Below, in pieces: positions 1 to 8,214 of a stretch of DNA of 44,703 bases. The translations under genes and the position numbers were made by a program. The notes under the pieces were generated by a model, which worked only from the letters and a program-made list of their open reading frames with translations, had not been told where the DNA came from and did not search any database. The first letter of the stretch is position 1. Each line of letters opens with the position of its first letter. Source of the DNA: JANNFX01 sp031380225 (GTDB lineage: Bacteria; Pseudomonadota; Alphaproteobacteria; Rhizobiales; Hyphomicrobiaceae); the NCBI GenBank assembly GCA_031380225.1, contig JANNFX010000156.1, forward strand, positions 1 to 44,703, read 5' to 3'.

Positions 1-24
1 TATGCGCGCGCAAACTTGCGCGAT

Positions 25-165
25 CCGTAGGGTGGGTAAAAGCCGGATCGCGCGAAGCGCGGTGGCGTTACCCACCATGGGCCGCGAGGCTTGGGCCGCC
101 AGTTGAGATGGTGGGTTACGCCACGTCATGCCTTCAGCATGCCGCGCCTTTAACCCACCCTACGG
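25..165. repeat. Nested inverted repeat (REP/BIME-like, GGGTTACGC family)
   Basis: The outer arms CCGTAGGGTGGGTAAA (25-40) and TTTAACCCACCCTACGG (149-165) are inverted copies differing by one extra A. The inner arms GGCGTTACCCACCAT (about 64-78) and ATGGTGGGTTACGCC (108-122) form a second inverted pair. Each half can also fold on itself (GTGGGTAA against TTACCCAC). The two-hairpin layout resembles dispersed intergenic palindromes common in alphaproteobacteria. It lies just beyond the 3' end of the SRPBCC gene. A related GTTGGGTTA/TAACCCAAC element lies at 40700-40759. No transposase is nearby. Confidence 0.75.
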
Positions 166-168
166 CGC

Positions 169-696
169 TTACGACTTCTCCACAATCGCGCGCAAATTCG
201 CGAGCCCGGCTTCGAAATCCTTGCCGATCATTTTGTCCATGTCGAATAGAGAGTGCATGATCTTCGCCGGGAACGACACCGGGCCCGACATGACCCATTT
301 AACTCGTGTGTCACTGCCCTCGGGCGTCAAAGTAAATTCGGCCTGGTTGTTGGCGCGCATCGGCTTCTCAAAATTGAGATTGTAGGAGATCTTTGATGGC
401 GGTGTGCTGCTGGAAATTTCCATCCGGCCTTTGCCGACGTTCTTGTTGCCATCCCACGCTTGCGCTGCGCCAACGCCAGACCTTGGCCCGCTATACTCAA
501 GCTTCATCGCCGGGTCCTTCTTGGCCCACGGCGACCAGACGTTCCACAAATGCAAATCGTTGAGCTGCGCAAATATCTTGTCGGGCGGCACCTTCATAAC
601 TGCGGAGCGTTGGACGCTAAACGTGTCAGGCTTTCGCGATGCGATGAATAAGAACGCGGCGACGGCGAGCAAAAGCAGAAATAAAAAGGTTTCCAT
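169..696 (-). CDS. SRPBCC family (polyketide cyclase/START-like) membrane-anchored protein
   Basis: This 175-residue protein opens with one hydrophobic segment (residues 2-18, METFLFLLLLAVAAFLFI) that probably anchors it in the inner membrane. The rest has the SRPBCC/Polyketide_cyc2 pattern: an early stretch with PPDKIFAQLNDLHLWNVWSPW, a central WDGNKNVGKGRMEI segment, and a C-terminal helix ending FEAGLANLRAIVEK. SRPBCC domains form a helix-grip cavity for hydrophobic ligands, but the ligand here cannot be read from sequence. The protein is the usual length for an anchored SRPBCC domain. The gene stands alone, downstream of the aldolase on the same strand and separated from it by a strong terminator, so co-transcription is unlikely. 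Confidence 0.8.
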   Translation of the reverse strand: METFLFLLLLAVAAFLFIASRKPDTFSVQRSAVMKVPPDKIFAQLNDLHLWNVWSPWAKKDPAMKLEYSGPRSGVGAAQAWDGNKNVGKGRMEISSSTPPSKISYNLNFEKPMRANNQAEFTLTPEGSDTRVKWVMSGPVSFPAKIMHSLFDMDKMIGKDFEAGLANLRAIVEKS

Positions 697-763
697 GTTC
701 TGGTCCTCCGGCAGTTAGAACGGGCGTGCCGCCATTTATACAACGTTGCTTTACATGATCAAC

Positions 764-793
764 AAAAAGCCCCGGCCAATTGGCCAGGGCTTC
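764..793 (-). terminator. Rho-independent terminator after the aldolase gene
   Basis: Read on the minus strand, AAGCCCTGGCC-AATT-GGCCGGGGCTT forms an 11-bp stem with one T-G wobble, immediately followed by TTTTTG. It begins about 30 bases after the aldolase stop codon, which is the expected place and polarity for ending that transcript. Confidence 0.9.
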
Positions 794-822
794 AATTGAT
801 CGAGCTATACAACCGCTTAAAA

Positions 823-1863
823 CTAAGCAGCTTTCTCGAGCTTCGCGTCCCATTTGCCGAGTGCGGCCAAGCCGTTCATGCGGGCGCGGTGCGTGAAGGC
901 GGCTTGAGCGGCTGCAACATTCTCTGGCTTTCCGCCCCAGGCCGACAAGGCGGCAGCTTGCAGCGCGCGGCCGTAGGAGAAGGTCAGCGCCCACGGCAAT
1001 CCGCCCATCGCATTCATGAGTGACAAATGCTGCGTCGCGGCTTCGTCGGATTGGCCGCCCGACAAGAATGCGATGCCTGGAACAGTGGACGGGACGGTTG
1101 CCTTCAAGCAGCGCACGGTCTTCTCGGCTACTTCTTGAGCCGAAGGTTGCTTGGCACATTTCTGGCCAGCGATGATCATATTCGGTTTTAAGATCATGCC
1201 TTCGAGCGACACGCGGGCGTCATACAACTCGCGGAACACAGTGCGCAGCGTCCACTCGGTCACGCGATAGCATTCGTCGATGTCATGTTTCGAATGCTCG
1301 CCATCCATCAGCACTTCTGGCTCGACGATCGGCACAATTCCGGCTTCCTGACAGAGCGCGGCGTAGCGGGCGAGGGCATGGGCGTTGGCCTTGACGCAGT
1401 TCCAAGTCGGCAGGCCATCAGCGATGGTGATGACCGCGCGCCACTTGGCAAAGCGGGCACCCAGCGCGTGGTATTCGGCGAGACGTTCGCGCAGGCCGTC
1501 GAGGCCTTCTGTGATGGTTTCAATCTTCGAAGCCGGGCCGGGGAGCGCCTTAGCACCAGTATCAACTTTGATGCCGGGGATGCAGCCGGCGGCCTGCATC
1601 ACCGAGACCAATGTTGTGCCATCTTTGGCTTTTTGACGGATGGTCTCGTCGTAAAGGATCACGCCCGAGATATGCTTGGTCATCGCCTCGCCAGCTCGGA
1701 ACATCATTTCGCGATAGTCGCGGCGGCTGTCTTCGGTTGAAGCCGTGCCGATCTTGTCGAAGCGCTTTTTGATCGTGCCCGAGCTTTCGTCGGCGGCCAG
1801 AATGCCTTTGCCGGGCGCCACCAAGGCGCGCGCGATGTCTTCTAAGCGTTCAGTCATGGTCAA
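823..1863 (-). CDS. Class I fructose-bisphosphate aldolase
   Basis: The 346-residue protein matches the eukaryote-like class I aldolase fold throughout: ILAADESSGTIKKRF (residues 21-35), ISGVILYDETI, FAKWRAVI (about 138-145), VPIVEPEVL (about 177-185) and LEGMILKPNMI. In this last motif Lys226 sits where the Schiff-base lysine of the family lies (LKPNM). The late segment FLSGGQSDEAAT is the phosphate-binding part. It cleaves fructose-1,6-bisphosphate to DHAP and glyceraldehyde-3-phosphate (or the reverse) in the cytoplasm without a metal. The C-terminus lacks the terminal tyrosine typical of animal aldolases. Transcription is monocistronic with its own terminator. The family is clear; glycolytic versus gluconeogenic use is not. 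Confidence 0.95.
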   Translation of the reverse strand: MTMTERLEDIARALVAPGKGILAADESSGTIKKRFDKIGTASTEDSRRDYREMMFRAGEAMTKHISGVILYDETIRQKAKDGTTLVSVMQAAGCIPGIKVDTGAKALPGPASKIETITEGLDGLRERLAEYHALGARFAKWRAVITIADGLPTWNCVKANAHALARYAALCQEAGIVPIVEPEVLMDGEHSKHDIDECYRVTEWTLRTVFRELYDARVSLEGMILKPNMIIAGQKCAKQPSAQEVAEKTVRCLKATVPSTVPGIAFLSGGQSDEAATQHLSLMNAMGGLPWALTFSYGRALQAAALSAWGGKPENVAAAQAAFTHRARMNGLAALGKWDAKLEKAA

Positions 1864-2088
1864 GCCCTCGATTGTTTGGCCGGCGGCAAATTAATGGGAC
1901 AGCATGGGCGGTGGATTAGCGCGCCGGCGGCAGCCTGACCAGCACCGCGGCGAGGCGCCGCACAGATGATTTATGGCAATTGATTGGGGGCGGTAGCCTG
2001 CAACTTTAGGTCAATATGTCCAGTGTTGCCGGTGACCCACTGGCGCTACGCCCGAGCACAGGCCGGGGCTTATCTCAAGGGGATCGCG

Positions 2089-3651
2089 ATGACGACTGGA
2101 ACGACGCCGGCAGCGGCTCAAAGTTCGGCCCTCGGCAAAGATCTGCTGGCTTCTGTGGTTGTGTTCCTGGTCGCTCTGCCTCTCTGTATGGGGATTTCCA
2201 TTGCATCGGGGATGCCGCCGACAGCTGGAATTATCACCGGCATAGTAGGCGGAATTGTTGTCGGATTGATTGCCGGCTCGCCACTTCAGGTTAGCGGCCC
2301 TGCGGCAGGCCTAGCTGTTCTGGTTTTGCAACTCGTACAGCAGTTCGGCATCGAAAAAATCGGCGTCATCGTCTTGTTTGCGGGTCTCCTGCAATTTGTG
2401 GCCGGCATCTTCAAACTTGGCCAATGGTTCCGTGCCGTGTCGCCTGCCGTGATCCACGGCATGCTGGCCGGGATTGGAATCCTCATCTTGGCCGCTCAGT
2501 TTCACGTCATGCTCGACGGTAAACCGGTAGGTACCGGCATCCAGAATTTGCTCGGCATTCCCAAAGCGATAATGGATGCGGTCAGCGCTGGCGACTTCCG
2601 CTTGCAGGCCGGTGAAATCGGCCTTCTGACCATCGCGTCAATTTTTGCCTGGACTTTGTTTGCGCCGAAGAGCCTCAAGGTCCTTCCAGCCCCGCTCGTC
2701 GGCGTGCTTGTCGGCATGGCAGCAGCTGGGTTTTTCCATCTCGATCAGATCAAGCATGTCGAAGTTCCTGACAACATCTGGGCGACGGCGATTTTCCCGA
2801 CGACCGACAAGATTTTTGAGTTCTTCACAAGCACCAATATGATGATAGGCGCTCTCGCCATCGCATTCATTGCTAGTGCTGAAACGCTGCTGTGTGCCAC
2901 CGCTGTTGATCAGATGCACAGCGGTCCACGTACAAAATATGATCAGGAACTCACCGCCCAAGGCGTTGGCAACATGATCTGCGGTTCGCTCGGCGTGCTG
3001 CCCATGACTGGCGTTATCGTGCGCTCGGGCGCCAACGTTGAAGCAGGGGCCGTGTCGCGATGGTCTGCGGTCATGCACGGCGTATGGCTTTGTCTGTTCG
3101 CCAGCTTGCTACCGTGGACGTTGACCTACATTCCGCTCTCCGCTCTGGCGGCCGTCCTAGTGTTCACTGGCTATAAGCTGGCCTATCCAAAAGTCGTACC
3201 AACGCTCTTAAAGTTCGGCAAAGGCGAGGTGCTGATTTATATAGCCACCATCGTCACCATCGTTTCGACTGATCTGCTCAAAGGCGTGCTGCTCGGTCTC
3301 GGATTATCGCTGGCCAAACTGCTTTATGCTTTCTCTCACCTCGACATCCGCAAAGTAGAGACAGATGGCGGCAAGTCCGTTGTTCTCCATCTCACCGGCT
3401 CTGCAACTTTGATCAAGCTGCCAGCGCTGGCGGCTGAACTTGAAACACTGCAACCAGACGCTCACGTCCGCGTTCACATCGCCGATCTCGATTATATCGA
3501 CCACGCTTGCATTGACCTGCTCACCAATTGGGATAAGCAGCGCAAATCCATGGGTGGCTCACTCGAAATCGAGTGGGAAGGACTGGCTCAAAAGTATCAG
3601 TCTCGCGCTGGTTCAAAAGAGGCAAAAGCCGCGCGGGGGCAGGGGGCGTAA
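2089..3651 (+). CDS. SulP family inorganic anion transporter with C-terminal STAS-like domain
   Basis: The start was set at ATG 2089 because AAGGGG (2077-2082) sits 6 bases upstream; the open frame reaches back to 1984 but that extension is not protein-like. The 520 residues contain about ten hydrophobic segments from residue 17 to 400, with SulP hallmarks PLCMGISIASGMPPTAGI, SGPAAGLAV and a late SAETLLCATAVDQM. About residues 415-505 form a soluble STAS-like domain (VVLHLTGSATLIKLPAL ... VRVHIADLDYIDHACIDLL). SulP proteins move sulfate, bicarbonate or other anions across the inner membrane, often with Na+ or H+. Substrate is not decidable here. No carbonic anhydrase or sulfate-assimilation gene is adjacent. 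Confidence 0.9.
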   Translation: MTTGTTPAAAQSSALGKDLLASVVVFLVALPLCMGISIASGMPPTAGIITGIVGGIVVGLIAGSPLQVSGPAAGLAVLVLQLVQQFGIEKIGVIVLFAGLLQFVAGIFKLGQWFRAVSPAVIHGMLAGIGILILAAQFHVMLDGKPVGTGIQNLLGIPKAIMDAVSAGDFRLQAGEIGLLTIASIFAWTLFAPKSLKVLPAPLVGVLVGMAAAGFFHLDQIKHVEVPDNIWATAIFPTTDKIFEFFTSTNMMIGALAIAFIASAETLLCATAVDQMHSGPRTKYDQELTAQGVGNMICGSLGVLPMTGVIVRSGANVEAGAVSRWSAVMHGVWLCLFASLLPWTLTYIPLSALAAVLVFTGYKLAYPKVVPTLLKFGKGEVLIYIATIVTIVSTDLLKGVLLGLGLSLAKLLYAFSHLDIRKVETDGGKSVVLHLTGSATLIKLPALAAELETLQPDAHVRVHIADLDYIDHACIDLLTNWDKQRKSMGGSLEIEWEGLAQKYQSRAGSKEAKAARGQGA

Positions 3652-3701
3652 AGTCTATAGTCCATTCCAGCTCAAATAGAAATATTCGCTGTCACGGTCG
3701 A

Positions 3702-3889
3702 CGCCGTTATTAACGGCGGACGTGTCTGGCGACCCCAAATGCGACAGACTAATTGGTAGAGGTGAGCGTCTCTCCCGACCGAGACTCGGGCGACGGTATT
3801 ACACGGTTGTAAGGCTCCCGCCTCAGGAATGGCCCCATTGGGGTTGAGAGATGATCAGGCAATAACTGATCGTTGTTTTCGAACTCTCA
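3702..3889 (+). other. Hairpin-rich leader/spacer before the FkbM methyltransferase gene
   Basis: About 240 gene-free bases contain successive perfect hairpins: CGCCGTT-ATT-AACGGCG (3702-3718), a CCCGA/TCGGG stem near 3775-3792, CCCC-ATT-GGGG (3833-3843), and GATCAG-7 nt-CTGATC (3853-3871) followed by a T-rich run. An outer pair TTGAGAG (3844-3850) with CTCTCAA (3884-3890) encloses the last hairpin and pairs right up to the A of the start codon. I recognise no riboswitch or known RNA family. It could be a regulatory leader, a 3' end of the transporter transcript, or an sRNA. Confidence 0.4.
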
Positions 3890-4738
3890 ATGATGATGAG
3901 TATATCTTATCTTGAGCCGAAGATTTTCGGCACGTTTCCGCCGAGCCGGTTGCAATCCGCTTTGATGGGTGTTGGGCGGCGCCTTCACCCGACCGCGGCA
4001 GGCCACCGCATCGCATCTCTCATCCGATCAACCCTAAAGCGGACCAGCCAAGGTCCGGTCGATGCCGAAGTTTTCGGGCAAAAAATGCGGTTGCATCCGT
4101 TTGACAATGCCAGCGAGAAACGACTGCTTGCCACTCCGCAATTCTTTGATCCGGTTGAACTAGAAATTCTGTCGAACGCCGTCACTCCGGGTTTTATGTT
4201 TGTCGATATCGGCGCCAATGCGGGTATTTACACACTTTTTGTCGCCCGCCGGTCAGGCGCAAAAGGCCACGTGCTTGCTGTCGAACCTCATCCTGTGGTG
4301 CGCGCCAGGCTCCAAACCAACCTAGCGCTGAACGGGCTAAAGAACGTAGTCATCGCACCAGTCGCGCTGTCTGATCACAACGGCGAGATCTTGCTGCATA
4401 CGGATGGGCAAAACCTGGGCGCAACTTCGGTTCACGCAGATTGGATATCGGGAGCGAAGCAGAGCGGCATCCGTGTCCCGGCCTCAACGCTGGCCATGTT
4501 GCTCGCGCAAAATCAAGTGACGCGCGTCGACGCCATCAAGATCGATGTCGAAGGCGCCGAAGATCAAGTGCTGGCCCCGTTCTTTAACAGCGCGCCAAGT
4601 CAGCTTTTTCCCCGTCTTTTAATCGTGGAAGATAGTAGGCTAAGATGGCGCGTCGATTTGGCGGCGCTAATGCAGTCGAAGGGCTATCAGGTTCGCGCAA
4701 CAAACAGTGGCAATCTGATCTTTATGCGCTGTGTTTAA
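3890..4738 (+). CDS. FkbM family SAM-dependent methyltransferase
   Basis: The 282-residue protein carries an FkbM-type methyltransferase domain at about residues 90-270. SAM motif I is VDIGANAGIYTLFVA (about residues 104-118), followed by VLAVEPHP, where the acidic residue contacts the ribose of SAM. The FkbM signature VDAIKIDVEGAEDQVL comes at about residue 220, and PRLLIVED near the end. The first ~80 residues are not recognised. Members often O-methylate sugars or polyketides, so a glycan or surface-sugar substrate is possible but unproven. No Shine-Dalgarno sequence is visible; three ATG codons run in tandem (3890, 3893, 3896) and a predicted stem abuts the first. The gene converges on rsmA with a 14-base gap. 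Confidence 0.88.
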   Translation: MMMSISYLEPKIFGTFPPSRLQSALMGVGRRLHPTAAGHRIASLIRSTLKRTSQGPVDAEVFGQKMRLHPFDNASEKRLLATPQFFDPVELEILSNAVTPGFMFVDIGANAGIYTLFVARRSGAKGHVLAVEPHPVVRARLQTNLALNGLKNVVIAPVALSDHNGEILLHTDGQNLGATSVHADWISGAKQSGIRVPASTLAMLLAQNQVTRVDAIKIDVEGAEDQVLAPFFNSAPSQLFPRLLIVEDSRLRWRVDLAALMQSKGYQVRATNSGNLIFMRCV

Positions 4739-4752
4739 GCGAGAGCTGCACG

Positions 4753-5652
4753 CTAAGCCCGATCTGCGAATATACGGGCCAGCCTCGCAAATTCCGTAAC
4801 CGTCAGCTCTTCGGCGCGCCGCGTTGGCTCGATATTGGCTGACTTCAAAAGCAGTTCCGGCATTGGCAGCAGTTGTTTCAGGCTCGAACGCAGCATCTTG
4901 CGGCGCTGGCCAAAGGCCGCCGCCGTCACTTGACCCAATACAGCGATCGAACACTCAGGCTCAGGCGCGGGCTTCGGATCAAACACAACGACCGCCGATG
5001 ACACCTTGGGCGGCGGCGTAAAGGCGGCCGGTGGCAATGTCATCGCGATACGTGGCGTGGTCCGGTATTGCGAGATCACTGACAACCGGCCGTACGCCTT
5101 TGAACCAGGTGCTGCCACGATGCGCTCAGCGACTTCTTTCTGAAACATAAGCGCCATCCGGCTCCACCATGGCGGCCACGGCTCGACTTCGAGCCAGCCA
5201 ACAAGCAGCGCCGTTGCAATGCCGTAGGGCAGATTGGCGATGATGACGGATTTGAGCGCTGGCTCATGGGCACCGATGAGCGCTGGCCAATCCGCCTTCA
5301 GGGCATCATCGCCATGAACGAACAACCGGCCGGTATAGTGCGCGCTGATCTCGGCGAGTGCCGCGAGGCACCGGTCATCGCGCTCAACGGCAATGACGCG
5401 GCTCGCGCCCTCAAGCAGCAAGGCGCGCGTCAACCCGCCAGGGCCAGGACCAACCTCGATCACGGACACGCCGTCGAGAGAACCAGCGAGCCGAGCGATT
5501 GCGCGCGTTAAATTGAGATCGAGAATGAAATTCTGGCCGAGGCTCTTTTTCGCGTCCAGTCCATGGTTGCGGATCACCTCGCGCAACGGCGGCAAGCCGT
5601 CGGGCGTTGGTCCCGCGTGATGGGCGGGAAGCGGCTCGTAATCGTCGGTCAT
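4753..5652 (-). CDS. rsmA: 16S rRNA (adenine(1518)-N6/adenine(1519)-N6)-dimethyltransferase
   Basis: RsmA (KsgA) dimethylates two adjacent adenines in the 3' terminal helix of 16S rRNA during 30S maturation. The 299-residue protein shows KKSLGQNFILD (residues 35-45), SAM motif I VIEVGPGPGGLTRALL (64-79), an acidic VIAVERDDRC (86-95) and the N6-adenine methyltransferase motif NLPY (140-143). A helical C-terminal domain follows. Length and motif spacing are normal. Its ATG overlaps the pdxA stop by four bases, so it is probably the last gene of the lptF-lptG-lptD-surA-pdxA-rsmA operon and translationally coupled to pdxA. The protein is cytoplasmic. Confidence 0.97.
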   Translation of the reverse strand: MTDDYEPLPAHHAGPTPDGLPPLREVIRNHGLDAKKSLGQNFILDLNLTRAIARLAGSLDGVSVIEVGPGPGGLTRALLLEGASRVIAVERDDRCLAALAEISAHYTGRLFVHGDDALKADWPALIGAHEPALKSVIIANLPYGIATALLVGWLEVEPWPPWWSRMALMFQKEVAERIVAAPGSKAYGRLSVISQYRTTPRIAMTLPPAAFTPPPKVSSAVVVFDPKPAPEPECSIAVLGQVTAAAFGQRRKMLRSSLKQLLPMPELLLKSANIEPTRRAEELTVTEFARLARIFADRA

Positions 5653-6707
5653 GACACGCCTTGCGCCAGCGCTTGCTCAGCGCGCCGCTTCGCCATTGAC
5701 GCCGCCAACAGCAAAGCGTGGATCAAGCTCTCAGGGTCCGCGATGCCGAGGCCTGCAATGTCAAACGCGGTGCCGTGATCGGGTGATGTTCTGACAAACG
5801 GCAATCCGAGCGTCACGTTGACACCCGTGTCAAATGCCAGTGTCTTGATCGGGATCAGTGCTTGATCATGATACATGGCAATCACGACGTCGTAAGTCTT
5901 GCGGGCCGCGGCATGAAACAGCGTATCGGCGGGATGTGGACCGGTGACGTTGAGCCCTTCCCGAATAAGTCCGGCGATGGCTGGCTGAATGATGAGCGAA
6001 TCTTCCTGGCCAATCGATCCGTTTTCTCCGGCATGCGGGTTCAAGCCCGCAATGGCCAGCCGCGGCGCCGCAATCCCGAAATCCTCGGTCATTGCGCGAG
6101 CAACAATGCGCGCGGTCTTGACGATAAGCGCGGTCGAGATGCTGCCGGCCACATCTTTGAGTGGAATATGGATCGTGAGCGGGACAACTTTTAACGCATC
6201 CGAGGCCAGTAGCATCACCGGATGAATAGGCTGTCCGGGCACGGCCGCTTCGGCCAAAGCTGCCAGAAACTCGGTATGTCCCGGATGCTTGAACCCAGCG
6301 CCATGCAACACATGCTTGGCGATTGGATTGGTAACAATTCCTGATGCGTCGCCCAGCATGGTCGCGGCAACGGACCGTTCAATTGAGCGAAGGACCGTCG
6401 CGGCATTGTCACTGTCAGGCTTGCCGGGCACGGCTTCCGTTGCCAGCGGAACGTCAAGGACCGGCAGCGCTGTTTGAAAAGCTGTGGCTCCATCGGCAAA
6501 ATTCGACACAACTTGAATGGGTACATTGAGCGATAGCGCGCGCCCGCACGCCTCTATGGCCTCAACGGGCCCAACAACGACAAACGGTGGCAACGCGCGC
6601 GCGTGCCTCGCCATCCATGCCTTGAGTGAGATCTCTAGCCCAATTCCGGCTGGGTCACCGCACGTCAGCGCGAGGGGAGGCGCCGCCGGCCCCGTGCCGC
6701 CCGGCAT
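5649..6707 (-). CDS. pdxA: 4-hydroxythreonine-4-phosphate dehydrogenase
   Basis: PdxA oxidises 4-phosphohydroxy-L-threonine with NAD(P)+ in the DXP-dependent route to pyridoxal phosphate. The 352-residue protein carries CGDPAGIGLE (residues 16-25). The three metal-binding histidines are visible in PGHTEF (His144), LNPHAGE (His225) and MYHDQAL (His280). The substrate loop GLPFVRTSPDHGTAFD (301-316) is also present. Length is slightly above the usual 330 because of a short N-terminal extension. The gene overlaps surA upstream by one base and rsmA downstream by four. The arrangement surA-pdxA-rsmA is widely conserved in proteobacteria. Confidence 0.97.
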   Translation of the reverse strand: MPGGTGPAAPPLALTCGDPAGIGLEISLKAWMARHARALPPFVVVGPVEAIEACGRALSLNVPIQVVSNFADGATAFQTALPVLDVPLATEAVPGKPDSDNAATVLRSIERSVAATMLGDASGIVTNPIAKHVLHGAGFKHPGHTEFLAALAEAAVPGQPIHPVMLLASDALKVVPLTIHIPLKDVAGSISTALIVKTARIVARAMTEDFGIAAPRLAIAGLNPHAGENGSIGQEDSLIIQPAIAGLIREGLNVTGPHPADTLFHAAARKTYDVVIAMYHDQALIPIKTLAFDTGVNVTLGLPFVRTSPDHGTAFDIAGLGIADPESLIHALLLAASMAKRRAEQALAQGVS

Positions 6708-8035
6708 CAGCGGTACTCGATGGCCGCGTCTTGACGCAGGTCCTTCAGGTGCTTCTTGGCCAGCAATTCAAATTCTTTCTGGCGCAGTTCGTTTTCCGCA
6801 GTCTCACGCTTCTGGTCGTTGGCGGTCACAACTTTGCGTCCACACACCGCCCAAAGTTCGACCGCTTGGTCACTGACGACAGGCGGCAGTATCGAGCCAT
6901 CTTGAGCATTGAGCAACATGGTCCGCGTCGGCTCGGGAATATCAGCAGGTTTTCTGAAGCCGAGGTCCTCAAAGCGCGTGCCGCCAGTCTTGGTTGATAG
7001 CGCCTTCAAGGATGCGCAATCCGTAAATTGCCCTGCCAGCGTCTGCGCCTCGCCGAGGCGCTTGCCGATCGCGGCTTGGTCAGCCTTGGCCGTGATAAAC
7101 AGCGCAATACGCTGCAGGCTAAGTTCGACATCATCGGCACCGCCGATCGAATTGGCGACAATCTTATCGACATCCCGGCCGGTGACGGAAATCTGACTGC
7201 CGAAGCGGCGCCGGATCACTTCACGCCACGAAATTTCCGCCTGGAAGCGCGAGCGCATGGTCGCGATATCCACGCCCATACCCTTCATATGTTTGGCGAA
7301 CTGATCCTCGTTCATTTTATTGCGTTCGGCGATTGAGCGAATGAACGTGCTGACGTCCTCTTTCGAGGCGACGACGTTGAGCTTCTTGGCCGCTTGCAGC
7401 TTCAGTTTTTCGTCGATTAATTCATCTTGAGCTTTGGTCTTGTTGCCGGCAACCGCGCCAGAACGGGCTTCGCGCTTCAATTGCTCAACCATATTGCCTT
7501 GCAATTGCTTGACGTACTGAGTCTGAAGATCGCGCGCTTGCTCCTTGGTTTGCACGTTCTTTTCGCGCAGCATCTGCTGGAAGCGCTCGTTGGTCTTTGG
7601 GTCCTTGACAATGGCTTTCCAGCGCGCCTCGGCTTTGGCTTTCATGTCGGCGCCGCCACCTCCCGAACTCAGAGATATAAATGCCGCGCGCTGTTCAACT
7701 TCGTACGCTGTTAGCGGCTCGTCATTGACCAGCGCGATGATCGCTTGATTGCCAGATTTCGGCTTGGACTTAGCTGCAGTAGCAGCTGCTGCGGGAGCTG
7801 TTACTGCCGCGCTCTTTTTTGCAGGCGCTGGCTTTGCCGCTGGAGCTGCTGCGGGCGCTGGCGCTGCGGCTGGCGGTGTCGCGACAGCTTGTGCGGCTGG
7901 CTGAACTGCGACAGCAGCAGCTGCTGATGTTGGATCGGTAGCAGCGACGGTCTCTGATTGCGCACGCGCTGGACTAGCCAGCAGGATCGCTGCGAGCAAA
8001 GTCATCAATTGGAAAGGTCGAAGCAGGCCGGGCAT
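6707..8035 (-). CDS. surA: SurA-like periplasmic chaperone / peptidyl-prolyl isomerase
   Basis: The 442-residue protein begins with a signal peptide (MPGLLRPFQLM then a hydrophobic core, predicted cleavage after ASPARA near residue 25). An Ala/Pro/Lys-rich, low-complexity linker of about 70 residues follows. A SurA N-terminal domain starts near residue 97 (IIALVNDEPLTAYEVEQRAAF), and one C-terminal parvulin-like region covers about residues 295-400 (LSLQRIALF ... FEDLGFRKPADIPEP ... VSDQAVELWAVCGRK). SurA escorts unfolded outer-membrane proteins, notably LptD, across the periplasm. E. coli SurA has two parvulin domains; only one can be seen here, as often in alphaproteobacteria. It lies directly downstream of lptD. 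No strong ribosome binding site was seen. Confidence 0.85.
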   Translation of the reverse strand: MPGLLRPFQLMTLLAAILLASPARAQSETVAATDPTSAAAAVAVQPAAQAVATPPAAAPAPAAAPAAKPAPAKKSAAVTAPAAAATAAKSKPKSGNQAIIALVNDEPLTAYEVEQRAAFISLSSGGGGADMKAKAEARWKAIVKDPKTNERFQQMLREKNVQTKEQARDLQTQYVKQLQGNMVEQLKREARSGAVAGNKTKAQDELIDEKLKLQAAKKLNVVASKEDVSTFIRSIAERNKMNEDQFAKHMKGMGVDIATMRSRFQAEISWREVIRRRFGSQISVTGRDVDKIVANSIGGADDVELSLQRIALFITAKADQAAIGKRLGEAQTLAGQFTDCASLKALSTKTGGTRFEDLGFRKPADIPEPTRTMLLNAQDGSILPPVVSDQAVELWAVCGRKVVTANDQKRETAENELRQKEFELLAKKHLKDLRQDAAIEYR

Positions 8036-8214
8036 CGCATGTTGTCCAGGGGTTGATTCGTCTGCCCAAACAGTACCGTTTCCAGGCAGCGGAAGAATAA
8101 CTTATCCACACAACCTTGGCGGAGACGTGACCGGATTTAAACGGTTTAGCCAGTCAACTATCGGCCTGTCTGGCAAATCATGCGGCTCGTGACCCTGTGT
8201 GACCAGCTGATTGA

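Noticed and set aside
1984..2088. N-terminal extension of the SulP transporter
   Set aside because: No ribosome site before 1984, non-conserved composition, and a good AAGGGG precedes ATG 2089.
3740..3830. tRNA-like TAATTGGTAGAG segment
   Set aside because: It resembles a D-loop, but no matching acceptor stem or GTTCRA T-loop at the right distance is present.
8102..8110. Perfect DnaA box TTATCCACA between surA and lptD
   Set aside because: Only one box, no AT-rich unwinding region and no origin-linked genes; a single 9-mer is expected by chance.
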